DNA of 64,000 nt from Chamaea fasciata. Its lineage: Eukaryota > Chordata > Aves > Passeriformes > Sylviidae. The notes under the pieces were generated by a model. The model saw only the letters and a list, made by a program, of their open reading frames with translations, had not been told where the DNA came from and searched no databases. This document shows positions 10,786 through 20,404 of the stretch, piece after piece. The DNA is taken from the NCBI GenBank assembly GCA_029207755.1, contig JARCOQ010000012.1, positions 21,873,740-21,937,739 on the forward strand. Direction: 5' to 3'. Each line of letters begins with the position of its first letter. Position 1 is the first letter of the stretch. The position numbers were made by a program, and so were the translations under genes.

Positions 10786-10907
10786 TCCTTTCTCCGTGGT
10801 TCCAGCCGAAGGAATTCTGGGCCCTGGTCACACCATGCAGGTGACAGTGGGATTTCACCCGCTGACGCGCGGTGACCATTTCGGGTCCCTGGTGGCGCGC
10901 TGCATAG
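10786..10907 (+). CDS. HYDIN: HYDIN module exon 3 (unit B)
   Basis: This exon encodes module residues 112-153. It has acceptor gttgcag, donor gtgagt, is 122 nt long, and runs from phase 2 to phase 1. SPFSVVPAEGILGPGHTMQV followed by FHPLTRGDH is the C-terminal half of the ASH domain begun in exon 2, with the typical 'P...G.L.PG...V.V.F.P' pattern. It matches mammalian SPFSVIPATGTLGVGDTVQV. Confidence 0.93.
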
Positions 10908-12209
10908 GTGAGTGCTGGGCAACGCATGGGACACAGGACAGTTCTCCACCATCACTCCCTGTTCATCCCCCTCAATTCCCTCTAGATGTACCTCCTCTGT
11001 TCCAGCTCTGCCCCAAAGAAAACTGAAATAGCTGGTGTTTAAATGGTTGAAAAAGTGGATCCCCTCTAACAGGGCTGAGATTTTTGGAATTCTGTTTTGC
11101 TGGGTGTTGCAGAGTGGAGGAAGGAGGAACCCTGATTCTCCACTACTGTGTGGCTACGCCTGGGTGAAGTTTTATTTTACTCCTGGGCAGTGCTGTATGT
11201 GAGCTGCGAGGTCTCCATCAGACTCTCTCCAATGCAGTGTATTTCTTGCACACCTCTGTCCTGTATGCCGCTTCTCCACTGGCTTGTCACAGACCCTTTT
11301 ACTATGTTGCCCTCTACACATCCATGCAGTTTTTGCCTAATAACATCTTCAGGCCCTCAAGTTCCTGTATGGTGACAAATCAAGACAAATTTTTCCTCGT
11401 CCCCATTTCCCAGGCCGTTCATGCTGTTGCAAACCTCTCACATCTCCCATTTGATTTCTAGACTGAGGAATCCCATTCAGACTTCATATAGAAGCTGCTC
11501 TGTACTTATTAATCTTTCCTTGTCCTTTTGTATTTAACCTGAAGTGCTCCATCTTGGTTTTTGAGATCAGGACAATATGAAATATTTCAAGACTGATGGG
11601 GCTGTGGGTTTGGACAGGAAGATGACGATGATGATGATTTTTATGGTGTTCATTTTGTAGTGGTTTGTCATATTGCAAAGCCAGGCTGGTTGTGTTTCCT
11701 CTCCTGTGTCCCCTCCTGCTGTGGGCTGTCACTTCACCTGTTCCTCTGGGTCTCCTTTTTCTGCCCACATGCCCCCAGGCGTATTTGCTTGTCAGCAACA
11801 AGGGATCCAAGGGATCAGGAGGGGCAGGAGTCTCGTGGGATGCGCAGGGGAGACCTCGGCAAGCCAGGATTGACCAGGGCTCCTCAGTGTCACCTGAAGG
11901 ACTTTGATGCAGAAATCCCAGTGGTCTGAGTGGGTCACCTGAGCACATCTGACAAATCCCACTGTACATACTGTCACCTTGGGGCCAAATCTCTACAAAC
12001 ACCTTGGAAATAAGGTGGTTAAGGAGGTGCCCAGGACATCCTCACGCAGTACACACAGAGCTGTCAGGACGTGATAAATGTACTGATCCATGGAACTGCT
12101 AATACATTTAAAAGCTATGACACTTTCTTCCGTGACCTGTGGTTTGCTTTGTTCCTTGTGCTTCCATCAGCAACTGAGCTAGCTGAGCAAAGACTCTGCT
12201 TTGTTCCAG
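10908..12209 (+). other. Intron between exons 3 and 4 (unit B)
   Basis: This is non-coding, with a short GAT-rich run near 11622-11638. I recognise no transposon. Unit C's counterpart is 37666-38967. Confidence 0.75.
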
Positions 12210-12414
12210 GTGAAGAAAGTTTCTTCACATTCCTTCGCGCAGAAGCTGCAGATGTCAACATTGGATTGAGCACATATTCCATGAAGGTTGAGAAGACTTT
12301 CATCACCACATCAAGCCACACAAGCATGTTCATCAGAAACAGGAGTAACATCACAGCCCACTTCCAGTGGAAGATGTTTCCTACTGAGGAAGCCGACAAT
12401 GAAGAGAAGAGGAG
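12210..12414 (+). CDS. HYDIN: HYDIN module exon 4 (unit B)
   Basis: This exon encodes module residues 153-221. It has acceptor gttccag, a less typical donor gttggt, is 205 nt long, and runs from phase 1 to phase 2. It contains AADVNIGLSTYSMKVEKTFI and RNRSNITAHFQWKMF, the next ASH domain; mammals read AAVDVNIRLDKNSLTVEKTYI and HNRSDIIAHFQWKAF as I recall. It ends in an acidic tail (EEADNEEKR). Residue 177 is Met here and Leu in unit C. Confidence 0.95.
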
Positions 12415-14126
12415 GTTGGTTTGAAAGATACGTTTCAGTGAGATACATGGCCCAAGACTGAAACTAATGCATGGCCTCAGGGGCGTGTTGGTGATTTTGA
12501 ATGGTTTAGGCCAAGTAAACCATCCCTGGCATTAGGGTGTGTGTCCCTGGGCTGCAGGAGCTCAGCACAGCATTCCAGTTCCATTTATACTCCAACCAAG
12601 GATGGCATTTTGGGAAGGAAAGGTTGATTGCAATGACTGGATTTCCTCAAGTTCTAATTGGGCTTTTGCCTCCCTAATCTTCTTCCTACATGACCTGGCA
12701 ACATCCTTAAACGTTTCCTGAGTTGCCAGCCCCTCTTTGCAAAGGCAATACGCCCTCTTTTTTCCCCTTAGTTCCTTCCAAATCTCCTTGCCCATCCAGG
12801 CTCGTTGTCTTCCCTGTCAGCTCATCTTTCAGCACACAGGGACAGTCTGTTCCTGTGCCTTCAAGACTTCTTTCTTGAAGTATGTCCATCCTTCCTGGAC
12901 CCCTTTGTTTGTAAAGGCTGCTCCCCAAGGTCCTCTCCAAAACAATCTCTTGAACAGGCCGAAGGCTGCCTTCCAGAAGACCAGAGTGGAAGTTTTGTTG
13001 ATGCCCCTCCTTGTTTCACTGAATGTTGAAAACTCTGTTATTTCACAGTCACTGTACCCCCAGACAGTGGTGAACAGATGAAGTTCTTTTAGTTCTTAGG
13101 GAATCTCCTGGTGATATCCAGTACCTGGATCCCAGGGAGGCAGCAGGCTTCCCTGTGGAACGGATCCGCTCGATATACAGGGCCCTCATTTCCCCTTAGA
13201 AGGGATTCACTTACTACCACTACCCTTCTTTTCTTTGTAATACTTTTTTCCAATTACATTTATTTTCATGCCAGTTTGTGTCCTAGCCTGTCACCAGGAC
13301 ATTTTGTTTTTCCTTACTTCCAGTCTTAGGGATGGTGTTAGCTCTAAGGCCTACTCTCCTGCTGTCAGAGATGCTTTTGAGATCTCAGAGCAGAGAGGAC
13401 TTTTTTTTATGAGAGGAGCTAGTGCAGGATCCTTTCCCTCTCTGGCCATTCTACTACCATGCACTGGGATGGGACCCAAAAAGCTCTGGATCCTGAAAAG
13501 ATGATCTCTCCAGGAGTTTGCTGTCTGTCTCCTGCACCAAGAAGTCCCTTCCCCTCTCACAGCCTCTGTTTTCATGCATATAAAACCTTGGATGTCACTG
13601 AAGGGATGCGGTGCCTGAATTCATCAATTTCCTTTGGAAGTGCTCTGGGATGCTCTTGTGAAAGGCAGAGTAGGGAACAGGGCAGGTCCAAAATGGAAGA
13701 AACAAAGAGCGATGCTGGTAACACGTAACCACAACCCAGCTTCGTCTCCCTTTCCCAGGGAAGTCCTGCAGTGGGTGCTCCGTGATCTTTATCTGCTTCC
13801 CCCGAGCAGCTCAGTGGTAGGAAAAGCCAGCTGAGGTGGCTGGTGGATTCTCCCTCAGTTTTGGCAGAGGCTTTGAGGCAGGAGATTCTCTTGAGGGATG
13901 CTGGCTTTCCAAAGCTCTCCTGAGCTTGCAAGTGTGGAGTAAAGCTACCTGCTGAGCTTGTGCACAACAAGTTATCTTCTGATCCGATTGGGACCCTCGT
14001 GGCTTGGGGTCAGCCCTTGCTGGGGAGCTGCCGCTCCTCCCCAAGTGCTTTGCTCTCCCGCACTTCCGCTTCTCTCTGCAAATATATTAAATGACCTGCT
14101 GGCTTTGTCTCTCCCTGCGGCTGCAG
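12415..14126 (+). other. Intron between exons 4 and 5 (unit B)
   Basis: This intron contains a minus-strand CR1 ORF2 fragment (about 12600-13075). The following 13080-13420 may belong to the same insertion, but I cannot confirm it. The rest is unremarkable. Unit C's counterpart is 39173-40884. Confidence 0.75.
12600..13075 (-). pseudogene. CR1: CR1 LINE ORF2 fragment (endonuclease-to-RT linker), degenerate
   Basis: The minus strand, read with frame changes and stop codons, gives segments typical of CR1 ORF2 between the endonuclease and reverse transcriptase: YSDCEITEFS, TSTLVFWKAAFGLF, EGWTYFKKEVLKAQEQ, and finally KDVARSCRKKIREAKAQLEL. In CR1 these correspond to the end of the endonuclease and the charged linker before the RT domain. 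In-frame stops after the Ala-Gln-Glu-Gln stretch show that it is dead. The RT domain is absent. No host coding sequence is interrupted. Confidence 0.8.
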
Positions 14127-14319
14127 GCAGTGTGATTTGCTGGAGCCACCACCAAAGGTCTGGATGGAAGACTTCATGGAGGAGAAAAAAATAAAGAAGG
14201 TGAAGGGCTTTTGTGAAAATCGCACCTCCCTCCTGAGCCAAAAGGTCCAGGAGGAGAAGGCAAAGTTGCAAGAAGACCCCCTGCTGTTCTCCAATGACTT
14301 TTTTTTCATTGAGCCAATG
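14127..14319 (+). CDS. HYDIN: HYDIN module exon 5 (unit B)
   Basis: This exon encodes module residues 221-285. It has acceptor gctgcag, donor gtaagt, is 193 nt long, and runs from phase 2 to phase 0. A charged, probably helical linker (MEEKKIKKVK, later KVQEEKAK) leads to QEDPLLFSNDFFFIEPM, matching the mammalian QEDSMLFSDDVFSVEPL block. It sits inside an ASH repeat as an insertion. Residue 268 is Leu here and Val in unit C. The donor is followed within 25 bases by a very long pyrimidine tract. Confidence 0.93.
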
Positions 14320-14342
14320 GTAAGTGATAGCTGAGAACCTCA

Positions 14343-14456
14343 TTTTCCTCCTCTTCCTTCTCTTCCTTCTCTTTCTCCTCGTCCTCCTCCTCTTCCTTCT
14401 CCTCCTTCTCTTTCTCCTCGTCCTCCTCCTCTTCCTTCTCCTCCTTCTCCTCCTTC

Positions 14457-14488
<32 letters not shown>

Positions 14489-14529
14489 CTCCTCTTCCTT
14501 CTCCTCCTCCTCCTCCTCTTCCTCCTCCC
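14343..14529 (+). repeat. Long TCC/TTC polypyrimidine tract (copy 1)
   Basis: This is about 187 bases made almost only of C and T, with mixed TCC and TTC triplets, immediately downstream of the exon 5 donor. It is triplex (H-DNA)-prone. Long Leu-rich and Arg-rich reading frames across it are artefacts. Confidence 0.97.
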
Positions 14530-15576
14530 GCCCACCCTACCCCCGCCCCTTCCCCCGGGTGCGGTCACTCAGCAGGTCCTCAGGTGGCTCGGTGTGCTCA
14601 GAGGGAGGACATGGAGTTTCTGGTGCGGCTGCAGAGCTCACTGCTGAAAGTATTTCTGCCCTGCAGGCTCAAGGCAGGGCTGGGAGCCTGACAAAGCTGA
14701 GCTCTGCTGCCAGGGCTCGAGCTCAGGGCACTCCGTGTCCTTGAAGTGTCCACAGGGAGCAGTTTTTGTAGGTAGGGGCTCCCCCGACACGTGCTGCTGC
14801 GTGGGGTTCAGCGGAGGGTGTTGGAGCAGTGCCAGTTCACGGATTGACCTGAAGCATGCAAGGGTTCGCTGGGAAAAGGAGGCCAAATTCAGCCCAAGGT
14901 TAATCGTAGAAATGCCTGTCCCTTCCTCTAACCACGACTCGCACTGTTTGTGAGTCTCCCAGTGTCATCTGTGAGCCTGGACACAAGGGTGGGAGGTTAT
15001 AATGGGCATTTTGAGTTCTCTTGCACACGGGGACAGTAAACCTTTTCTTTTTCTGTTTATGCAAGCAAACGCCCATGTCCTCCCATCAGCCAGAGCCCTG
15101 ATTCTGAGTATTGGCATTGTGAGAGATGATGAATGCCTGGTGTCTGCACAGTGCAAAATCCCTTCTCATCCTGGAGTAAATCCTAGAATAATCCCAACCT
15201 CTGCTTTCTTTGAAAAAAGGTTAAACTAATATTTTTCTTTCCAAGGAAGGGGATCGTGTTCTTGGTTACTCCTATGGCCCGTCTAAGGCCAAGAGCCACC
15301 AGTGCACAATGGCAGTTAGGTACCACTGTAGCTGACTGCAGCATGATGTGACCAGGAGCTTGTGTCAGAGCAGCAGGAACATTGTGGAGAGTGGGGGCTG
15401 ATCAGCTGAGCATTGAGAGCGCCCAGTGGTGTGTTGAGCTGGGTTTAGAGTGTTTCCTTGGGCTCCTTATGTTGTTCGCTCATCACTGATGCTCTGAAGA
15501 AAGGCTTAGAGGAGTGGTTGAAAACAAGAAGTGTGAAGTTTGAAGATAAATCTTTTTCTGTCTCTTTCTGTTTCAG
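14530..15576 (+). other. Rest of intron between exons 5 and 6 (unit B)
   Basis: The intron starts at 14320. After the pyrimidine tract, a C-rich patch (14530-14560) is followed by unremarkable sequence. I see no element. Unit C's intron is 41078-42334. Confidence 0.7.
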
Positions 15577-15676
15577 GAGGGAGAGATTGGGCCACGTTGT
15601 TCGGCTGAAATCAAGGTGACCTTTAAACCCCTGGAAGCACTGGAGTATCAGAGTGTGGCCTACTGTGACATCTCAG
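15577..15676 (+). CDS. HYDIN: HYDIN module exon 6 (unit B)
   Basis: This exon encodes module residues 286-319 (EGEIGPRCSAEIKVTFKPLE then YCDISG). It has acceptor tttcag, donor gtacag, is 100 nt long, and runs from phase 0 to phase 1. The pattern 'P.S.AEI.V.F.PLEA..Y....YCDISG' is shared with mammalian HYDIN and closes the ASH domain started in exon 4. Confidence 0.93.
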
Positions 15677-16918
15677 GTACAGCTCCTTTCCCCTGCTTCT
15701 CTCACCCACAGTGAAGCCATGGAGCAAGCCTGAGCCCACTGGGCTCCCATGTAACTGCTGGGAAGAGTTCCTGGTCAGCAGGGCAGTGCTGGCACATCCC
15801 CAGTGTCCCTGCAGCTTCCAGGGAGTTTCCCATGCAAGGCCAGGGCTCGGAACACCTGTGTCTGGATTGCTGATCCCAGAACAACCCAGGCAGTGCAGGG
15901 AGATGTTTTCATGGCACGGCTTTGCCAGCATTTCCTCAAAGGCCAAGCAGCTACAGAGCAGAACAGCTTTAGTGAACAAGCACTAAGCCCCTCTAGACCA
16001 CTGGCCTCCAGGATGGGTCCATTTGACATGGATCCACCATCAGGCAGTCGCAGCTGAGTTAGAAATGTGCTCCCTGAGCCTGGATCACCTCCAGACACCA
16101 CCAGGCCCGCGGAGGCGGAGCCCCGCTGAGCCCAGGGTGTTGGTAGAAGGACCACCCTTGGCCAGCACCTGCTTCTCTCCCTGTGTGGGAATTGTCACCT
16201 TGCAGCTCTCAGTCTGTGCAAACAGAACACAGTGCCGAGTGTCAGAAGTGGAGGACAGCAGTCCTGTGCTGCTGGGCCAGGTGGTTTGGCAGTTGTTGCC
16301 TGGCAGTTTGCCAGGTAGCAATTGCCAAAGTCTTCGTGAGCTTTGTGCCTTCAATGAATGGATTTCAAAGCTCCTCTAAGTGCATGGGGAGGAAACCCTA
16401 GAGTCATAGTATGTTAAGGATGGAACGGACCTCAAAGACTGTCTAGTGCCAAGGCCCCTGCCATGGGCAGGGACACCTCCCACTAGACCAGGTAGCTCCA
16501 AGCCCCATCCAGCCTGGCTTTGAACACTTTCAGGGCTGGAACCTCCACAACTCCCCTGGGGAACCTACTCCAGCGTCTCACCACCTCACAGTAAAAAAAT
16601 TCTTCTCAATATCTAACCTAAATTTCCTTTCTTTCAATTTATACCTGTCACTCCTTGGCCTGTCGCTACAGGACACCAGAGATGTTTTAAACTCAGCAAA
16701 CTGGTGGCTAAAATTGGAAACCAGCCCAAGGAATGGGTTAGAAATTGCAAGTCAGCCCCAGGGGATATCTCCTGAGGGAAGAGAAGGGTCCATATCTTCT
16801 GCTGCAGCATCAAGAGCTGGTTGCATGCAGCTCAGAATCAGGGTCTAGCATTGAGGCAGCCTGGAAAATCCAGTAGAACAGAGGGAATTATTGTACTGAA
16901 ATGGACATCTCTCCCCAG
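15677..16918 (+). other. Intron between exons 6 and 7 (unit B)
   Basis: This intron contains a CR1 3' fragment at 16401-16671. The remainder shows nothing recognisable. Unit C's counterpart is 42435-43676. Confidence 0.75.
16401..16671 (-). mobile_element. CR1: CR1 LINE 3' end
   Basis: This is a near-textbook avian CR1 3' region in reverse complement. It starts GAGTCATAGTATGTTAAGG, continues with CTGCCATGGGCAGGGACACC, CCCATCCAGCCTGGCTTTGA and the tract around TCTTCTCAATATCTAACCTA, and ends at CCTGTCGCTACAG. Only about 270 bases remain, as is usual for 5'-truncated CR1 copies. Because it is present in every copy, it inserted before the tandem duplication. Confidence 0.95.
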
Positions 16919-17037
16919 GCCGTGAGAGCAGGCTGGCCCTGCACCTCAGAGGGGAAGGCCGCAGACCCTTGGTTGAACTCAGCTGTGATACCCTGAACCT
17001 TGGGGAAGTTTTTGTCAAAACCGCCCACACCCATGAG
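16919..17037 (+). CDS. HYDIN: HYDIN module exon 7 (unit B)
   Basis: This exon encodes module residues 319-358. It has acceptor ccccag, donor gtgagc, is 119 nt long, and runs from phase 1 to phase 0. GRESRLALHLRGEGRRPLVE then TLNLGEVFVKTAHTHE aligns with mammalian GREIRLPLRIKGEGMGPKIH and LDIGKVFTGSAHCYE. It bridges two ASH domains, with the G.G..P linker between them. Confidence 0.94.
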
Positions 17038-17167
17038 GTGAGCACCAGGGGTTGGGATGGATCCTGATGGCTCCTGAGGCAGCAGCAAGCCTGGTGGACC
17101 TGTGGAATTCCTGGCAACCTGGGCAGTTGTGAGCAGGGAATATCTGATGTACTGGTCAAATCTGGGC

Positions 17168-17189
17168 GGGGGGGGGAAGGGGGGGGGGG
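17168..17189 (+). repeat. Poly-G tract, length-variable
   Basis: Two G runs are separated by AA (nine and eleven G). In unit C (43926-43941) the tract is shorter and interrupted. The indels here account for the 3-base offset change between copies. Confidence 0.95.
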
Positions 17190-17286
17190 TCCAGAAAAAT
17201 GTGTCTGTTGTTCATGAAGCCCCAGTCCCTTCTTTTGGGCAGCCTTCCATAGGGATCAGCTGGGAGGCTTCCTGCAAAACAACCCC

Positions 17287-17310
17287 TTTTGACCCAACGC
17301 TGGGTCAAAA
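17287..17310. promoter_or_regulatory. Perfect 10-bp inverted repeat with nuclear-receptor-like half sites
   Basis: The arms TTTTGACCCA and TGGGTCAAAA flank the loop ACGC. Inside, TGACCC and GGGTCA lie six bases apart in everted orientation, resembling an ER6 nuclear-receptor element. The sequence is identical at 44042-44065. A regulatory role is speculative; the palindrome itself is certain. Confidence 0.4.
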
Positions 17311-18219
17311 AGCTGTTCAGAGGCTTTTGTGGCAGCACCAGACACAAGGCACCTTTGTACTGGGCTCTTCAGAAGCGGCTGGGACAAACTGGCTACATTT
17401 GAGCTTCAGTCCACCGCAAACAATTTTTAGTCAAGTGTCTCCTGCTCATTCCTGGAAGTCACAGGAAAGCCATCCAGCCTCCTGGCTCAGTGCAGGCCCT
17501 TGCAAAGGGCTTGAGGATTCTTTCCCTTGCTGTCCAATCCCTCACCACACTTCAGGCTTGGTGCATCTCTGGCTCTACAAAGAGAAAAGTGTTCCTGGGA
17601 ATAAAGCAAAAGATTTTTCTACCTATTTGCCTCCCCCCTGTTGGGGGTCAAGTTTGCAAAAAAAAAAGAGAGAGCAACTGAAAGAGGCAGAAAACGAGGC
17701 ACTACATCATGCCAGACACTTTCAGAAGTTTGGTTGTGGAAGGGAAAGACACGTTGAGTTTTCTTACCAAAAGATGGCGCTGTCTGTACATTTTGATGTT
17801 GATGCCTCCTTCTCAGTGTATTGTTTTCACGATATAGGAAAAGGTAAATGCGTAGATACGGTACTGCTGGAGCTGCGCTGACTGGGGCAGCAGCAGCTCT
17901 GTGGTGATTCACTACGCAGCTGCAATCACCCCACGTTGCTCTCAGGGCCAGGTCTGAATGAGCTTGGTGCTACTGACCAGAGGTGGACTGCTCTGTGTCC
18001 GTGGGATAACCCCAGGGTGACTCCAGTTATGTGGAGTTATGTGAGCTTCGCATGAAAACCCAAAGGCAGAACTTGTCCTGTTGTATTTTTTTGACTTCTG
18101 CCGTCCAGCAGCACAAAGCATCTTCTGCCTTTTCTGGGTGTTAATTGCGCCATTAGAAAATGACTCCCAAGAAGGGAAGATTTCACGTGTACTTGCATTT
18201 TGTTTTCTTGCTGCTGCAG

Positions 18220-18443
18220 GTGAAACTGATGAACAAAGGAGTTCTTGATGCTCCCTTCACCTATATCCCTTCAAACACGGAAGTGGGCTGCTGCTTCAAG
18301 TTTGTACCCGAGGAGGGCCTCATTGCACCAGGTGGGATCCAGACTATTCAGATCTCCTTGGATGCCGCCGTGTTGGGGCGGTTTGAGGAACCATTCCAGT
18401 TCCGTGTGGCTGGATCTCCTACGCCTGTGATCCTGACCATCGA
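18220..18443 (+). CDS. HYDIN: HYDIN module exon 8 (unit B)
   Basis: This exon encodes module residues 359-433. It has acceptor ctgcag, donor gtaagg, is 224 nt long, and runs from phase 0 to phase 2. It contains VKLMNKGVLDAPFTYIP, FVPEEGLIAPGGIQTIQISL and AGSPTPVILTI, a nearly complete ASH domain aligned to mammalian ILYNKGSIDALFNVIPP, FSPKEGIIEPSGVQAIQISF and NGSPEPVKLTI. It is identical between units B and C. Confidence 0.95.
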
Positions 18444-20336
18444 GTAAGGACTCTGGGAGCTTACTCTGGGTGGGCACATCTGTAGCTGTCTCTGGGACAT
18501 CCCCCACCTACCTCATTTTGGGGTCGGGCAGAGAAAAAAGATGTTTCCTGAGGTCTTAATCTCTGCTCTGATCCTGGCATTGCCTTAGTGTGGGGGTGCC
18601 TGCTGCCCCGTGTGGTACCCGGGAGCTGGAATGACTCCTCCCTGCAGGGATGTCCCTCTGCCTTGGGCCATGGCAGGCAGTGGCATGGATCAGCTTTGGG
18701 CAGTAGCTGCTCTGGGATGTCCCCCCTGAGCACCCAGCAAGGCCCCCAGGGCTTTGGAGATGGGCCAGCCTGGGTGATTCTCCACCAGCAGCAGTGTTTT
18801 GAAAAACTTCTGTTAATAATCCATCCCAAACGGGCAGCAGCAGCCTCAGCTCACCTCTCATGGCCATGCATGGAGGCAGGCTGTGCTCCGAGCTCCTGTG
18901 CAGAGTGCTCTGCTACCTCCTTTCCACAGCCAGGAAAAGGCTGATGTGGGAGACAGGGAACTGTGCAGCAGGAACCGTCCCATAATCCTGGCCCTGCAGA
19001 AGGGAGAAGGGGTGATGATGGGGGAGGCAGAGCTCAGTCCTCAGGACCACAGCAGCATGAGGGCTTGTCCCTGCTAGCCTGAGGCGTGTGCTGGTAGGAT
19101 AACGTAGTGTAAGCAGGAAAGCTGATGCTGGCTGCTCTGGAGCTTTGGAGCTAGGCTGCTGCTGTTGGGAGGCACTGGATCAGGGCAATAAAGAAATGAA
19201 AGCAATCTGCAGTTGATTATACCAATAAGATAAGGGAGATGGATTAAAAAGAACATGAAACTTATTACTTAGCAGGAGAACAGTGTTGACTAGGTCTGCC
19301 CATAGTAGAGAAACAACTACACTGGCTTTGCTTTTGGAGAAAAAGTGCTGCTATTTTTATTTTGGAAATCAAGAGGGAACCTTTCACCATCAAATAATTG
19401 ATTCTCCTCTGTCCCTCCCCCAAACTGGTCATGCGTGGGATGTTATTCCATAAGCAGCTTTCTCCTTGAGCAAGAGAAGGTGTTTCTTGTTGAGATGTGT
19501 AGAGCGGAGCCAGGGGCAGTCCTGTGAACACAGTAGAAGACACAGTTCACTGGTCCTTGACTTTTAACCAAAAGGCAGGGTGCGCATTGATTGGCGTCAA
19601 CCATGAAATAAACTCGTGTTGGGCAGCTTCAAGTGCTGCCTTCAGTGGATGTTGGTGACTTTTAGTGCCTGTCTGCTGAGTTCAAGGACAGGGGAGGAGG
19701 TGTGGTAGATTCAGGACACCCATGTTTGGTTGTTTAAGCTATTGCTCCTGGCTGTGCCAGCTGGTGCACTAGTGACAAGCTGGTCCTTTCCTCTAGGATT
19801 CATCTGTCCACTGTGTAGAACTGTTAATGCTCTTTTTGGAGGATGTTTGGGGCTCCCCTGGCTTCATGTCTCAAAACTCTGTCTGTAATGATTGTGTGGG
19901 TCAAAATCTCCTGAGAAAGCTCCTCCATTGGAAGACCAGTTACAGCCAAGTAGCAAAGCAGGGAACCTGTGGCTGGAAAGGCTGGTTACAGAAGTTTGTG
20001 GGGACACCTTTATGTCCATCCCATTACAGATGGGGAAACTGAGGCACGGAGACAGGTCTGGGTGGGTGTTCAGGGTCCCTCATGGGACCACCGGCAACTT
20101 GGGGGCTTTTCCTGCCTGCCCTGCGTCCAAAGCCCCATCAGTGGCTGTGGGCTGCTGGCCTCTTGGCTTTAGCTGCCTCCTGTGCACATGGACACTGTGC
20201 TGAGCACATGGTGGTGTGTTGATTTGAAACGCACGATGCCCCTGACACCAGGTTTTGTGCCCCCAAGCCACGACAGCCGGAGGCTTTGCAATTCCCTTTA
20301 ACGCAGCCATTTCCTCCTGTGTCCCTGTCATCGCAG
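18444..20336 (+). other. Intron between exons 8 and 9 (unit B)
   Basis: This intron contains a MIR-type SINE core at 20011-20060. At 18978-18982 unit B lacks 20 bases that unit C has. Nothing else is recognised. Unit C's counterpart is 45199-47111. Confidence 0.75.
20011..20060 (+). mobile_element. MIR-type SINE core fragment
   Basis: CCATTACAGATGGGGAAACT directly followed by GAGGCACGGAGACA closely matches the MIR core ('ccattttacagatgaggaaactgaggcacagag'). Only the core is clear. MIR elements are ancient amniote repeats. Unit C's copy is at 46786-46835. Confidence 0.65.
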
Positions 20337-20404
20337 GGGGTGTGTCGTCGGGCCGACTTTACACTTCGACACCGATGAGCTCGACTTCGGTGACATCTCC
20401 TTTG
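20337..20404 (+). CDS. HYDIN: HYDIN module exon 9 (unit B), small
   Basis: This exon encodes module residues 433-456. It has acceptor atcgcag, donor gtgagt, is 68 nt long, and runs from phase 2 to phase 1. GCVVGPTLHFDTDELDFGDI then SFG is the start of the next ASH domain and matches mammalian GCVIGPTFHFNVPALHFGDV. Its frame is fixed by exons 8 and 10; it is too short to show as a long open frame. Confidence 0.92.

Larger units (their letters stand above)
17038..18219 (+). other. Intron between exons 7 and 8 (unit B)
   Basis: This intron contains a poly-G tract (17168-17189) and a perfect inverted repeat (17287-17310). A 259-codon open frame (17102-17881) crosses it, but it has no family similarity and its upstream end changes between copies because of the poly-G length. 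Unit C's counterpart is 43796-44974. Confidence 0.75.

Noticed and set aside
13972..14647. Leu-rich (plus) and Arg-rich (minus) open frames around the exon 5 donor
   Set aside because: They are produced by the TCC/TTC tract; the real coding exon here is 14127-14319.
17102..17881. 259-codon plus-strand open frame between exons 7 and 8
   Set aside because: It has no recognisable domain and lies wholly inside an intron. In the next copy the start moves because the poly-G tract changes length.
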